Notes under the pieces: model-generated
Database searches by the model: none
Told to the model about the DNA's origin: nothing
What the model saw: only the letters and a program-made list of their open reading frames with translations
Assembly: GCF_002917095.1 (NCBI RefSeq)
Contig: NZ_PQGA01000033.1
Location: 1-37,096 of the forward strand
DNA: 37,096 nt
Source of the DNA: Paraburkholderia eburnea
GTDB taxonomy: Bacteria; Pseudomonadota; Gammaproteobacteria; Burkholderiales; Burkholderiaceae
Reading direction: 5' to 3'
Program-made: the position numbers and the translations under genes
Part shown: positions 26,781 to 35,207 of the stretch, piece after piece
Numbering within the stretch: position 1 is the stretch's first letter
Layout: each line of letters starts with the position of its first letter

Positions 26781-27404
26781 TTAAACCGGCAGGCCGAGTT
26801 CGCGCAGCCTGGCGTCGGTACTGGCGTTGCTCGTGTGATGCACGCCATGCCAGCCGAGCGCGGTGGCGGCTTCGGCGTTGCGCGCGTTGTCGTCGATAAA
26901 AACGATCTCGCCGGGCAGCACACCCGGCAACTGCGCCTCGATGCGGCGGAACATCTCGTGGAAGATCGCCGGATCGGGCTTCACGAGCTTCACGCGCCCC
27001 GACACGACGACATCGCGGCAACGGCGCAGGATGCCGAAGCGCTCCCACGCCCACGGGAAAGTTTCCGCCGACCAGTTCGTGAGGCCGAAGATCGGCACGT
27101 TCGCCGCTTCCAGCCGCTCGAAAGTGGCCACGCCGCCTTCGAGCAGACCGCCGATCATCTCGTGCCAGCGCTCGTAGAACGCGCGGATCAACTGCTCATG
27201 ACCGGGAAAGCGCGCGACCAGTTCTTCGGTGCCGACCGCGATCGGCTCGCCGCCGTCCTGCCGCACGACCCAATCCATCGCGCAGACGTGGGTGAGAAAC
27301 CAGCGGCGTTCGTCGTCGTTGGGAATCAGCTTGCGATAGAGATACTCGGGACTCCAATCCACCAGCGCCCCGCCGAAGTCGAACACCACTGCCTTGATCG
27401 CCAT
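26781..27404 (-). CDS. HAD-superfamily hydrolase
   Basis: A 207-residue HAD hydrolase with a helical cap (subfamily IA, like YihX-type sugar-phosphate phosphatases or haloacid dehalogenases). Seen: motif I VFDFGGALVDW where the nucleophile Asp is at residue 9 (sequence MAIKAVVFDF), and the second motif-I Asp is replaced by Gly, as in YihX-like proteins and epoxide-hydrolase N-terminal domains; motif II GLTNWS; Lys in VKPDPAIF; motif III VFIDDNARNAEAA. The substrate is unknown. GGAG precedes the ATG by about 10 bases. It follows the aminopeptidase gene by 38 bases and may be co-transcribed with it. Confidence 0.85.
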   Translation of the reverse strand: MAIKAVVFDFGGALVDWSPEYLYRKLIPNDDERRWFLTHVCAMDWVVRQDGGEPIAVGTEELVARFPGHEQLIRAFYERWHEMIGGLLEGGVATFERLEAANVPIFGLTNWSAETFPWAWERFGILRRCRDVVVSGRVKLVKPDPAIFHEMFRRIEAQLPGVLPGEIVFIDDNARNAEAATALGWHGVHHTSNASTDARLRELGLPV

Positions 27405-27442
27405 GCGTCTGCGCTCCGTATTTGCGCTGCCGTTAAGAGAGA

Positions 27443-29257
27443 TCAGATCGGCTGCGTGCGCTTTTCGAGCCACGCCAGCGCGTCGCCGCTCACGTGCGGC
27501 GAGACGCGCGCGCGAACCGTCTGGTGGTAGGCATTGAGCCATGCGCGCTCGTCCTCGCGCAACAGCGCCAGATCGATACAGCGCGTGTCGATCGGGCAAA
27601 GCGTGAGCGTCTCGAACTTGAGGAAATCGCCGAATTCGGTCTTGCCCGCGCTCTGGTTCAGCACGAGGTTTTCGATGCGCACGCCCCACTTGCCCGGACG
27701 GTAGATGCCCGGTTCCGCCGACGTGATCATGCCCTCTTCCATGGCCGTCCACGGCTCGGCCGGCGCGTAGTGCGAAATCACCTGCGGGCCTTCGTGGACG
27801 TTGAGGAAGTAGCCCACACCATGACCGGTGCCGTGGCCGTAGTCCGCGCCGGCTTCCCAGATCGGCGCGCGCGCGATGGCGTCGAGCATCGGCGAGCGGA
27901 TGCCGCGCGGGAATTGCGCGCGCGAGAGCGCCATCATGCCCTTGAGCACCAGCGTGAAATCGCGCTTTTGTTCGGCGCTCGGCGTGCCCACGGGCACCAC
28001 GCGCGTGATGTCGGTCGTGCCGTCCAGATACTGGCCGCCCGAGTCGATCAGCAGCAGGCCATCGCCTTCGATCGTGCTATGCGACTGTTCGGTCGCGCGG
28101 TAATGCGGCATCGCGCCATTGGCGTTGAAGCCCGCGATCGTCGCGAACGACAGCGACACATAGCCCGGCCGGCGCGCACGCGCGGCGGTGAGCTTTTCGT
28201 CGATGGTGAGTTCGGTGATGGTTTCGCGGCCCAGTGCGGCTTCGAACCACGCGAAGAATTCCGCGAGCGCCGCGCCGTCCTGCTCCATGGTGGCGCGCAC
28301 GTGTTCCGCTTCCACGGCGCTCTTGCGCGACTTCAGAGCGGTACTCGGGTTGAGCGACTCGACGAGATTCACCGTCGCCGGCACCGTCTCCAGCACGCCC
28401 AGCGTCACACGGCGCGGGTCCACCAGCAGCGTTTCACCCTCGGGCAGCTCGGCCAGCGCCGCGACGGCCTGCGCATAAGGCGCCACGCGCACGCCGTCGC
28501 GCGCGAGCGCTTGCGCGAGTTCGGCGCTCACCTTGCCTTCGGCGACGAAGAGCGTCGCATCGTCCGGCCCGATCAGCGCGTGCGCGACGAACACCGGGTT
28601 GTAGTTCACGTCGGCGCCGCGCAGGTTGAAGAGCCACGCGAGATCGTCGAGCGTCGAGATGAAGTGCCACTGCGCGCCCAGTTCGCGCATCGCGCCACGC
28701 ACCTGGGCGAGCTTGGCCGGGCGCTGCGCGTCGGCGTGCGGCGCGACGTGCTCGTACACGGGCTCGACAGGCAGCGAGGGACGACCGCTCCAGACCGCGT
28801 CGAGCAGATCGACATCGGTGCACAGCGCCACGCCGCGCGCTTCGAGCGCATCGGCCAGCGCGCGCGCCGACGCCACGCCCAGCACCGCGCCGTCCACGGC
28901 GACCGTGCCGCCTGCCGGCACGTTCTGCGCGAGCCAGGCGATGTGCGGCGCGCTCTGCTGGCCGGCCGTCATCTTCATCAGTTCGATGCCGGTGCCCGCG
29001 AGCTGGTTTTCGGCCTGCACCCAATAGCGGCTGTCGACCCACACGCCCGCGAAATCCTTCGTCACGACCAGCGTGCCCACCGAGCCGGTGAAGCCCGACA
29101 ACCATTCGCGGCCCTGCCAGCGGCGCGGCAGATATTCGGAGAGGTGCGGATCGGCGGACGGCACGAGGGCGGCGTCCACGCTCGCGGCGGCCATCGCGGC
29201 GCGCAGCGCGGCAATGCGCTCGGGAGTGGTGGACGTATCGGGGAGTCGGGCGTTCAT
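27443..29257 (-). CDS. Aminopeptidase P family protein (M24B, Xaa-Pro aminopeptidase)
   Basis: A 604-residue metallopeptidase that removes an N-terminal residue before proline. Seen: an N-terminal creatinase-like domain (about 10-150), a second creatinase-like domain (about 160-310), the pita-bread catalytic domain (about 320-535) with the five metal ligands Asp405, Asp416 (IDSGGQY...TTDITR), His479 (GHGTGHGVGYF), Glu515 (SAEPGIY) and Glu529 (RIENLVL), and a C-terminal domain of about 60 residues. The three-domain, roughly 600-residue form is like eukaryotic cytosolic aminopeptidase P rather than the 440-residue E. coli PepP. AGGTGA precedes the ATG. The gene sits between a GlsB-like membrane protein and a HAD hydrolase on the same strand. 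Confidence 0.93.
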   Translation of the reverse strand: MNARLPDTSTTPERIAALRAAMAAASVDAALVPSADPHLSEYLPRRWQGREWLSGFTGSVGTLVVTKDFAGVWVDSRYWVQAENQLAGTGIELMKMTAGQQSAPHIAWLAQNVPAGGTVAVDGAVLGVASARALADALEARGVALCTDVDLLDAVWSGRPSLPVEPVYEHVAPHADAQRPAKLAQVRGAMRELGAQWHFISTLDDLAWLFNLRGADVNYNPVFVAHALIGPDDATLFVAEGKVSAELAQALARDGVRVAPYAQAVAALAELPEGETLLVDPRRVTLGVLETVPATVNLVESLNPSTALKSRKSAVEAEHVRATMEQDGAALAEFFAWFEAALGRETITELTIDEKLTAARARRPGYVSLSFATIAGFNANGAMPHYRATEQSHSTIEGDGLLLIDSGGQYLDGTTDITRVVPVGTPSAEQKRDFTLVLKGMMALSRAQFPRGIRSPMLDAIARAPIWEAGADYGHGTGHGVGYFLNVHEGPQVISHYAPAEPWTAMEEGMITSAEPGIYRPGKWGVRIENLVLNQSAGKTEFGDFLKFETLTLCPIDTRCIDLALLREDERAWLNAYHQTVRARVSPHVSGDALAWLEKRTQPI

Positions 29258-29332
29258 GTTTTCACCTGCGAGAGTTGTGATGCGCGTGTTCTGCGTATGT
29301 GGGGGGCGCTGTAAGCGGGAATGTGAGATCTG

Positions 29333-29596
29333 TCAGCGGCGTGCGCGCAGCGCCATCGACACCACGACGAAGACGAACGCGACAGCCGTACAGACCGGCC
29401 ATTCGAGCAATTCGCCGTCGTAGAAGAGACCGGTGGCGCGGCCTGCCGCCTTCGCGAGCGCGGCACCAGCGAGCGCGGCGACGATGGCGAGCACGAGCGC
29501 GCGGCCAGCCGGCCCGGCGGCGCGACGCTGGGGATGCAGCAGCCATCCCGCGAAGCCGATGGCGAGTCCGAGCACGACGATGCCTGGCCAGCCCAT
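29333..29596 (-). CDS. Small three-span membrane protein, GlsB/YeaQ/YmgE-like
   Basis: An 87-residue, strongly hydrophobic protein with three likely spans (about 5-20, 32-50 and 66-83). The Gly/Ala-rich pattern (VVLGLAIGFAGWLL, then VAALAGAALAKAAG) and length recall the GlsB/YeaQ/YmgE (transglycosylase-associated) family, which has no defined activity. An AGGACAGGG lies upstream of the ATG. It precedes the aminopeptidase gene by 75 bases on the same strand, and faces away from the response regulator across a region with symmetrical sites. Confidence 0.65.
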   Translation of the reverse strand: MGWPGIVVLGLAIGFAGWLLHPQRRAAGPAGRALVLAIVAALAGAALAKAAGRATGLFYDGELLEWPVCTAVAFVFVVVSMALRARR

Positions 29597-29625
29597 TAGC
29601 GCCCTGTCCTAAGGATTTTCAGACG

Positions 29626-29639
29626 AGTCCTATAGGACT
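29626..29639. promoter_or_regulatory. Exact 14-bp palindrome upstream of the response regulator and GlsB-like gene
   Basis: AGTCCTATAGGACT is a perfect palindrome in the 202-base region between two divergent genes. A related site, TCCTAAGGA (29607-29615), lies 10 bases to its left, and a weaker one, TTCTTAGGT (29661-29669), lies to its right. The cluster suggests binding by a dimeric regulator. The bound protein is unknown. Confidence 0.5.
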
Positions 29640-29798
29640 GCGGGGGGACGGCGAATAGCATTCTTAGGTCTCATTTACAACAGTATTTTTACTGGAAAAC
29701 GGTCGGCTCGGCGCTTCCCGCGTAGCGGTTGAGTGTAGGGGGCGGGATGACGCAAGGCAAGCCAAGCACACCCGACCCGCCCCGGCTGCACTCCCCCT

Positions 29799-30545
29799 AT
29801 GCGAATCGCTCTTGTCGAACCTGACGCGCGCCAGGCTGAAATCATCGAACGCCTGCTCATCGCAGGCGGTCACGCCTGCCGCTATTTCCCTCACGGCGCC
29901 CCACTTGTCGAAGCACTGGAAGAAGACGCCTTCGACCTCCTGATTGCGGCCTACTGGTGCGGCGACCTCGGCGGCGACGAACTCATTCCGCGCGCGCGCC
30001 GCCTGCTGCCGGGGCTGCCCGCCATCGTGCTGATGGCTTCGCCGCACGAAAGCGAGATCGTCGCGAGCCTGCAGGCCGGCGCCGACGACTGCATCGCCAA
30101 GCCCGTGCGCGGCCCCGAAATGCTCGCGCGCATCGACGCCTTGCTGCGCCGCGCCGGCGTGCGACGCCCGCGCAACCGCGCGCACTATGGCTTTGGCGAC
30201 TATCAATTCGATTCGGCGCGCTACGCGGTCACTTTCAGGGGCCATAGCGTCACGCTCACGCCCAAGGAATTTCGCTTCGCTCTGCTGCTTTTCACCAACG
30301 CATCGCGCCCCGTTTCACGGGCGCGCATTCTGGAAACCGTCTGGAATCTGAACCGCGACGTTCGGTCGCGCACGCTCGATACTCACGCCTCGCGGCTGCG
30401 CAGCAAATTGCAGCTCGGCCCCGAGTACGGCTGGCGCTTAACCACGTTATACGGCTACGGATATCAACTCGAAAGACTGCCGATTAATACTGGGGACGAT
30501 ACTGACATTGCCGACGCCAATGTCAGAAGCGCGGAAAAGTTATAA
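29799..30545 (+). CDS. Atypical OmpR-type response regulator lacking the phospho-acceptor Asp
   Basis: A 248-residue protein: an N-terminal receiver-like domain (1-115) and a C-terminal OmpR/PhoB winged helix (about 130-230; LTPKEFRFALLLF, SRARILETVWNLNRDVRSRTLDTHASRLRSKL split by loops, and YGYGYQL at the wing). In the receiver the canonical DLVLLD strand reads DLLIAA, so the phospho-acceptor Asp is Ala51; the switch Thr/Ser is Met79; the acidic pair is Glu7-Pro8-Asp9; Lys101 is kept. So it probably works without phosphorylation. No histidine kinase is adjacent. The last 20 residues (INTGDDTDIADANVRSAEKL) lie outside the fold, and their DNA holds an inverted repeat and the hemA -10 box. The ATG has no strong ribosome site. 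Confidence 0.88.
   Translation: MRIALVEPDARQAEIIERLLIAGGHACRYFPHGAPLVEALEEDAFDLLIAAYWCGDLGGDELIPRARRLLPGLPAIVLMASPHESEIVASLQAGADDCIAKPVRGPEMLARIDALLRRAGVRRPRNRAHYGFGDYQFDSARYAVTFRGHSVTLTPKEFRFALLLFTNASRPVSRARILETVWNLNRDVRSRTLDTHASRLRSKLQLGPEYGWRLTTLYGYGYQLERLPINTGDDTDIADANVRSAEKL
30502..30526. promoter_or_regulatory. Nine-bp inverted repeat overlapping the hemA promoter
   Basis: CTGACATTG (30502-30510) and CAATGTCAG (30518-30526) are exact complements with a 7-base spacer. It ends 14 bases before the candidate hemA -10 box, so it covers the -35 region, and lies inside the codons of the response regulator's tail. It is likely an operator, or else an RNA hairpin near the end of that mRNA. Confidence 0.55.
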
Positions 30546-30546
30546 T
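30541..30546 (+). promoter_or_regulatory. Candidate -10 box of hemA
   Basis: TATAAT, a perfect -10 consensus, rare in this G/C-rich sequence. It overlaps the stop codon of the response regulator gene (30543-30545). Transcription would start near 30553, about 20 bases before the hemA ATG. No good -35 is seen, which would fit an activated or repressed promoter. Confidence 0.65.
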
Positions 30547-30572
30547 ATCCGCCTAAATCTTCGCCCCATGGT

Positions 30573-31943
30573 ATGCAGCTTCTAACGATCGGAATCAATC
30601 ACCACACCGCGCCCGTCGCCTTGCGCGAACGCGTGGCGTTTCCGCTCGAACAGATCAAGCCGGCTCTCGCCCTGTTCAAGGAAGCGTGGACCGGCGGCAA
30701 GCGCACGCTCAGCGCGCCCGAAGCTGCCATCCTGTCCACCTGCAACCGCACCGAGCTCTATTGCGCGACCGACGCGCAGGCGTCGCGCGACTCCGCGGTG
30801 GAATGGCTCTCGCACTACCACGGCATCCGCGCCGAAGAACTCGCGCCGCACGTCTACACCCTGCCGCAGTCCGAAGCCGTGCGTCACGCGTTCCGCGTGG
30901 CGTCGGGCCTCGACTCGATGGTGCTCGGCGAAACGCAGATCGTCGGCCAGATGAAAACGGCGGTGCGCACCGCCACCGAGGCCGGCGCGCTCGGCACCTA
31001 TCTGAATCAGTTGTTCCAGCGCACCTTCGCCGTGGCGAAGGAAGTGCGCAGCAGCACGGAAATCGGGGCGCAATCAGTTTCGATGGCCGCCGCCGCCGTG
31101 CGTCTCGCGCAGCGCATCTTCGACAAGATCGCCAACCAGCGCGTGCTGTTCATCGGCGCGGGCGAAATGATCGAGCTGTGCGCTGCCCACTTCGCCGCGC
31201 AGCAGCCGCGCGAACTCGTGGTCGCCAACCGCACCGCCGAGCGCGGCCGCTACGTTGCCGAACGTTTCGGCGGCAAGTCGATTCCGCTCTCCGAGCTGCC
31301 CGCGCGCATGCACGAGTTCGACATCATCGTTTCGTGCACGGCCTCCACGCTGCCGATCATCGGTCTGGGCGCCGTCGAGCGTGCCGTCAAGGCGCGCCGG
31401 CACCGCCCGATCTTCATGGTCGACCTCGCGGTGCCGCGCGATATCGAAGCCGAAGTCGGCCAGCTCGAAGACGTGTTCCTCTATACCGTCGACGATCTCG
31501 GCACGATCGTGCGCGAAGGCAATGCCTCGCGCCAGGCGGCCGTCGCGCAGGCCGAAACCATTATCGAAACACGCGTGGCGAATTTCATGCAGTGGCTCGA
31601 CTCGCGCAGCATCGTGCCGGTCATCCGCCACATGCACACGCAAGCCGACGCGCTGCGCCGCACCGAACTCGATCGCGCGCGCAAGATGCTCGCGCGCGGC
31701 GACGATCCGTCCGCCGTGCTCGAAGCGCTGTCGCAGGCGCTCACCAACAAGCTGATTCACGGCCCGACGCACGCGCTCAACACGTCGAGCGGCGAGAGCC
31801 GCGACTCGCTGATCGAGCTGATGAGCGGCTTCTACCGCCACGGCCAGCCGGCCAGGGGCGGCGAAGCGCCCACGCAGCAGGCCTCGGTGCAAGCCTCGAA
31901 TTCCGACGAATCATCCGACGCGTCCGGCTCTTCGGACCGTTAG
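30573..31943 (+). CDS. hemA: Glutamyl-tRNA reductase
   Basis: A 456-residue NADPH-dependent enzyme that reduces Glu-tRNA to glutamate-1-semialdehyde, the first step of tetrapyrrole synthesis by the C5 route. Seen: GINHHTAPVALRE (7-19), nucleophile Cys57 in ILSTCNRTELY, GLDSMVLGETQIVGQMK, the NADPH-binding domain with VLFIGAGEMIELCAAHF, DLAVPRDIE, and the C-terminal dimerisation helix region. The tail of about 30 residues rich in Gly, Ser, Gln and Asp is longer than usual. The use of the C5 route is normal for this group only outside the alpha class. It begins the set hemA-prfA-prmC-grxD-ubiX. Confidence 0.96.
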   Translation: MQLLTIGINHHTAPVALRERVAFPLEQIKPALALFKEAWTGGKRTLSAPEAAILSTCNRTELYCATDAQASRDSAVEWLSHYHGIRAEELAPHVYTLPQSEAVRHAFRVASGLDSMVLGETQIVGQMKTAVRTATEAGALGTYLNQLFQRTFAVAKEVRSSTEIGAQSVSMAAAAVRLAQRIFDKIANQRVLFIGAGEMIELCAAHFAAQQPRELVVANRTAERGRYVAERFGGKSIPLSELPARMHEFDIIVSCTASTLPIIGLGAVERAVKARRHRPIFMVDLAVPRDIEAEVGQLEDVFLYTVDDLGTIVREGNASRQAAVAQAETIIETRVANFMQWLDSRSIVPVIRHMHTQADALRRTELDRARKMLARGDDPSAVLEALSQALTNKLIHGPTHALNTSSGESRDSLIELMSGFYRHGQPARGGEAPTQQASVQASNSDESSDASGSSDR

Positions 31944-32054
31944 CGGCACTCGCCGCACCAGACGTCCGCGCATGGCATTTGCGCGGCAACGCCAGGGTTC
32001 CCGCCCGCCTATCCTTTCCCGCAGTCCTGACCGGAGTCCGCTCCGCACCGCCCG

Positions 32055-33137
32055 ATGAAAACGAGCATGCAATCGAAGCTCGACCAGCTGACGACACGCC
32101 TGGCCGAGCTAAACGACCTGTTGAGCCGTCCCGATGTGACGTCCAACCGCGACCAGTACCGCAAGCTCACACGCGAGCACGCGGAAATCGGGCCGGTGGT
32201 CGAGCACTACGCGCAGTGGCGACGGGCGTTGGATGACGAAGCGGCCGCGAAGGACCTGCTGTCCGACGCCTCGATGCGCGACTTCGCCGAGGACGAGGTG
32301 AAGGCCGCGCGCGAGCGCATGGCTCAGATCCAGCACGAGTTGCAGATGATGCTGCTGCCGAAGGACCCCAACGACGACCGCAACGTGTTCCTCGAAATCC
32401 GCGCGGGCACGGGCGGCGACGAATCCGCGCTGTTCGCGGGCGATCTGCTGCGCATGTATCTGCGCTACGCGGAACGCAACCGCTGGCAGATCGAGATGAT
32501 GTCGGCGAGCGAGTCGGATCTGGGCGGCTACAAGGAAGTGATCGTGCGCATCGCGGGCGAGGCGGCCTATTCGAAGCTCAAGTTCGAATCCGGCGGCCAC
32601 CGCGTCCAGCGCGTGCCCGCCACGGAAACACAAGGCCGCATCCACACCTCGGCGTGCACGGTCGCGGTGATGCCGGAGGCCGATGAAATCGGCGAAGTCG
32701 AGATCAATCCCGCCGATCTGCGCATCGACACCTTCCGCGCCTCGGGCGCGGGCGGCCAGCACATCAACAAGACCGATTCGGCGGTGCGCGTGACGCACAT
32801 GCCGACCGGCATCGTCGTCGAATGCCAGGACGACCGCTCGCAGCACAAGAACAAGGATCGCGCGCTCAAGGTGCTGGCCGCGCGCATCAAGGACAAGCAG
32901 TATCAGGAGCAGCACGCCAAGGAAGCGGCCACGCGCAAGAGCCTCGTCGGCTCGGGCGACCGCTCGGAGCGCATCCGCACCTATAACTTCCCGCAAGGGC
33001 GTCTCACCGATCACCGCATCAACCTGACGCTCTATCGCCTCGAAGCGATCATGGACGGCGATCTCGCCGAACTGATCGGCGCGCTGGTGTCCGAGCATCA
33101 GGCCGAACAGCTCGCGTCGCTCGGCGATGCGGATTGA
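32055..33137 (+). CDS. prfA: Peptide chain release factor 1
   Basis: A 360-residue class I release factor that reads UAA and UAG. Seen: the tripeptide anticodon PxT as Pro188-Ala-Thr190 in VPATETQGRIHTSA, and the universal GGQ at 233-235 in RASGAGGQHINKT, which triggers peptide release and is methylated on its Gln by PrmC, encoded next. A second ATG four codons later (32067) is an alternative start. The stop overlaps the prmC start region (33134-33137), so the release factor and its modifying enzyme are probably translated together. Confidence 0.97.
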   Translation: MKTSMQSKLDQLTTRLAELNDLLSRPDVTSNRDQYRKLTREHAEIGPVVEHYAQWRRALDDEAAAKDLLSDASMRDFAEDEVKAARERMAQIQHELQMMLLPKDPNDDRNVFLEIRAGTGGDESALFAGDLLRMYLRYAERNRWQIEMMSASESDLGGYKEVIVRIAGEAAYSKLKFESGGHRVQRVPATETQGRIHTSACTVAVMPEADEIGEVEINPADLRIDTFRASGAGGQHINKTDSAVRVTHMPTGIVVECQDDRSQHKNKDRALKVLAARIKDKQYQEQHAKEAATRKSLVGSGDRSERIRTYNFPQGRLTDHRINLTLYRLEAIMDGDLAELIGALVSEHQAEQLASLGDAD

Positions 33138-34000
33138 GCGCCGCTGACATCGTGAGCGAACCGCAAGTCACCGCCGACGCCCTGCTGCGCGCCTCGCCGC
33201 TGCCCGCGCTGGAGACGCGCATCCTGCTGATGCACGTACTCGGCTGGCGCCGCACCGAACTCATCACGCGGGGCGATCAGCCGCTCGACGCTGCGCGCGT
33301 GGCCGCGTATCGCGCGCTCGAATCGCGCCGCGCGGCGGGCGAGCCGATCGCGCAGCTCGTGGGCGCGCGCGAGTTCTTCGGCCTCGACTTCGAGGTCACG
33401 CCCGACGTGCTGATTCCGCGCCCGGAAACCGAATTGCTGGTGGAAACCGCGCTCGCGGCGATGGAAGGCATGGCGCAGCCGCGCGTGCTCGATCTCGGCA
33501 CCGGCAGCGGCGCGATCGCGGTGGCGATCGCCTCGGCTCGGCCCGATGCGCGCGTGTGGGCCGTCGATCGGTCGTCAGGGGCGCTTGGCGTGGCCGCGCG
33601 CAATGCGGCGAAGCTGCTCGACGCCGCGCGCGCGGGCGGCGCGCTCACGTTGATCGAAGGCAGCTGGTACGACGCGCTCGACCCGGCCTTACGCTTTGAC
33701 GTGATCGTCAGCAACCCGCCCTATATCGCGAACGGCGACCCGCATCTGGATCAGGGCGACCTGCGCTTCGAGCCGCGCGGCGCGCTCACCGACGAATCCG
33801 ACGGCCTCACCGCCCTGCGCGCGATCGTCGAAGGCGCACCGGCACGCCTCGTCGCGGGTGGCGTGCTCTGGATGGAGCACGGCTACGATCAGGCGGCGGC
33901 CGTGCGCGCGCTGCTCGACGCACGCGGTTTCGCCGAGGTCGCCTCGAAACGGGATCTGGCAGGCATCGAGCGCATCAGCGGCGCTCGCTTCGGCGGCTAG
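33134..34000 (+). CDS. prmC: Release factor glutamine methyltransferase
   Basis: A 288-residue SAM-dependent N5-glutamine methyltransferase that modifies the GGQ glutamine of release factors. Seen: an N-terminal helical domain (TADALLRASPLPALETRILL), REFFGLDFEVTPDVLIPRPETE (two halves around EVTPDVLIPR), the SAM-binding VLDLGTGSGAIAVAIA, and the substrate-binding NPPY (194-197) in SNPPYIANGD. Start: a TTG at 33134 overlaps the prfA stop; a GTG at 33152 is an alternative that gives 282 residues. Overlap favours coupling with prfA. Neither has a strong ribosome site. Confidence 0.94.
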   Translation: MSAADIVSEPQVTADALLRASPLPALETRILLMHVLGWRRTELITRGDQPLDAARVAAYRALESRRAAGEPIAQLVGAREFFGLDFEVTPDVLIPRPETELLVETALAAMEGMAQPRVLDLGTGSGAIAVAIASARPDARVWAVDRSSGALGVAARNAAKLLDAARAGGALTLIEGSWYDALDPALRFDVIVSNPPYIANGDPHLDQGDLRFEPRGALTDESDGLTALRAIVEGAPARLVAGGVLWMEHGYDQAAAVRALLDARGFAEVASKRDLAGIERISGARFGG

Positions 34001-34115
34001 CGCGGGCCGGGGATCGCCTCGGCACGCCCGGCCCGCGCGGGCGAAATCCGCTATCATTTCGTTCTGTATCCCACGTATTCCGCATCAACCTCATTCAAGC
34101 AAGCCAAGGTCAGAC

Positions 34116-34427
34116 ATGGACACCCAACAGCGCATCAAGCAGATCGTCGACGAAAACGCCGTCGTCCTCTTCATGAAGGGCAGCGCGCAGTTTCCGATGT
34201 GCGGTTTCTCCGGCCGCGCCGTGCAGATCCTGAAAGCCTGCGGCGTCGAGCAGCTCAAGACGGTCAACGTGCTCGAAGACGACGAGATCCGCCAGGGCAT
34301 CAAGGAATTCTCGAACTGGCCGACCATTCCCCAGCTTTATGTGAAGGGCGAATTCGTCGGCGGTTCGGACATCATGATGGAGATGTACCAGAACGGCGAA
34401 CTGCAACAACTGTTCGCAGCCGCTTAA
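34116..34427 (+). CDS. grxD: Monothiol glutaredoxin (Grx4 family)
   Basis: A 103-residue single-domain glutaredoxin with the monothiol active site CGFS (29-32) in FPMCGFSGRAV, the conserved Lys21 (FMKGS) and the glutathione-binding WPTIPQLYV and GGSDIMMEM. Such proteins hold a [2Fe-2S] cluster with glutathione and pass it to partners. The ATG at 34116 is the conserved start; the frame is open far upstream inside prmC but that is a shadow. TATCAT near 34050 could be a -10 box of its own promoter. Confidence 0.95.
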   Translation: MDTQQRIKQIVDENAVVLFMKGSAQFPMCGFSGRAVQILKACGVEQLKTVNVLEDDEIRQGIKEFSNWPTIPQLYVKGEFVGGSDIMMEMYQNGELQQLFAAA

Positions 34428-34444
34428 ACGCGGTTTTGTCTCGC

Positions 34445-35056
34445 GTGAACGCCACGTCTGCCGTCCCGTCGGGCGTTCCACGCCGTCTGATCATCGCGAT
34501 CACGGGCGCCACGGGCGCCATCTACGGCGTGCGCATGCTCGAAACGCTGCGGCGCCTGGGCGGCGTCGAGACGCATCTGCTGATCTCGGCAGCGGGCTGG
34601 CTCAATATCCAGCACGAGCTGCAGCTCAGCAAGGAAGACCTCCACGCGCGCGCCGATGTCGTCCATTCGGTGCGCGACGTGGGCGCCACGATCGCCTCCG
34701 GCTCGTTCGCGACCGACGGCATGATCGTCGCGCCCTGCTCGATGAAGACGCTCGCCAGCGTCGCCCACGGCCTCTCCGACAATCTCATCGCCCGCGCCGC
34801 CGACGTCACGCTCAAGGAGCGCCGCCGCCTCGTGCTGCTGGTGCGGGAAACGCCGTTCAACCTCGCGCATCTGCGCAACATGACCGCCGTGACGGAAATG
34901 GGCGGCGTGATCTTCCCGCCGCTGCCCGCGTTCTACAGCCGGCCCGCGTCGATCGACGAGATGGTCGATCATACGGTCGCGCGTGTGCTCGACCTGTTTG
35001 CGCTCGGCCCGGCGCTCGCGCCCGCGTGGCCGGGATTGCGCGGCACTGCCGACTGA
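34445..35056 (+). CDS. ubiX: Flavin prenyltransferase UbiX
   Basis: A 203-residue enzyme that prenylates FMN to make the cofactor of UbiD decarboxylase, in ubiquinone synthesis. Seen: AITGATGAIYG (residues 18-28) for FMN binding, SSA-like LLISAAGWLN, VAPCSMKTLASVAHGLSDNL, and LVLLVRETPFNLAHLRNM. The frame has no ATG in the right place; GTG at 34445 is the best start, with TTG at 34436 as an alternative. It begins 17 bases after grxD. A second ubiquinone gene in this window is the UbiH-like hydroxylase at 20587-21759. Confidence 0.93.
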   Translation: MNATSAVPSGVPRRLIIAITGATGAIYGVRMLETLRRLGGVETHLLISAAGWLNIQHELQLSKEDLHARADVVHSVRDVGATIASGSFATDGMIVAPCSMKTLASVAHGLSDNLIARAADVTLKERRRLVLLVRETPFNLAHLRNMTAVTEMGGVIFPPLPAFYSRPASIDEMVDHTVARVLDLFALGPALAPAWPGLRGTAD

Positions 35057-35207
35057 ATTGGCCCGATTTCGCGCTCAATAGGCTCTCGGCCCATTATCAA
35101 CATGGGCGACACAATCAAATCCGCTGCGCGCTGTTTAATGCCTGCGGGTTAAGTCTTATATTGATCGTAATGCGAAACTTTCCGGCCGCTTTGCGCGGCT
35201 CACGATC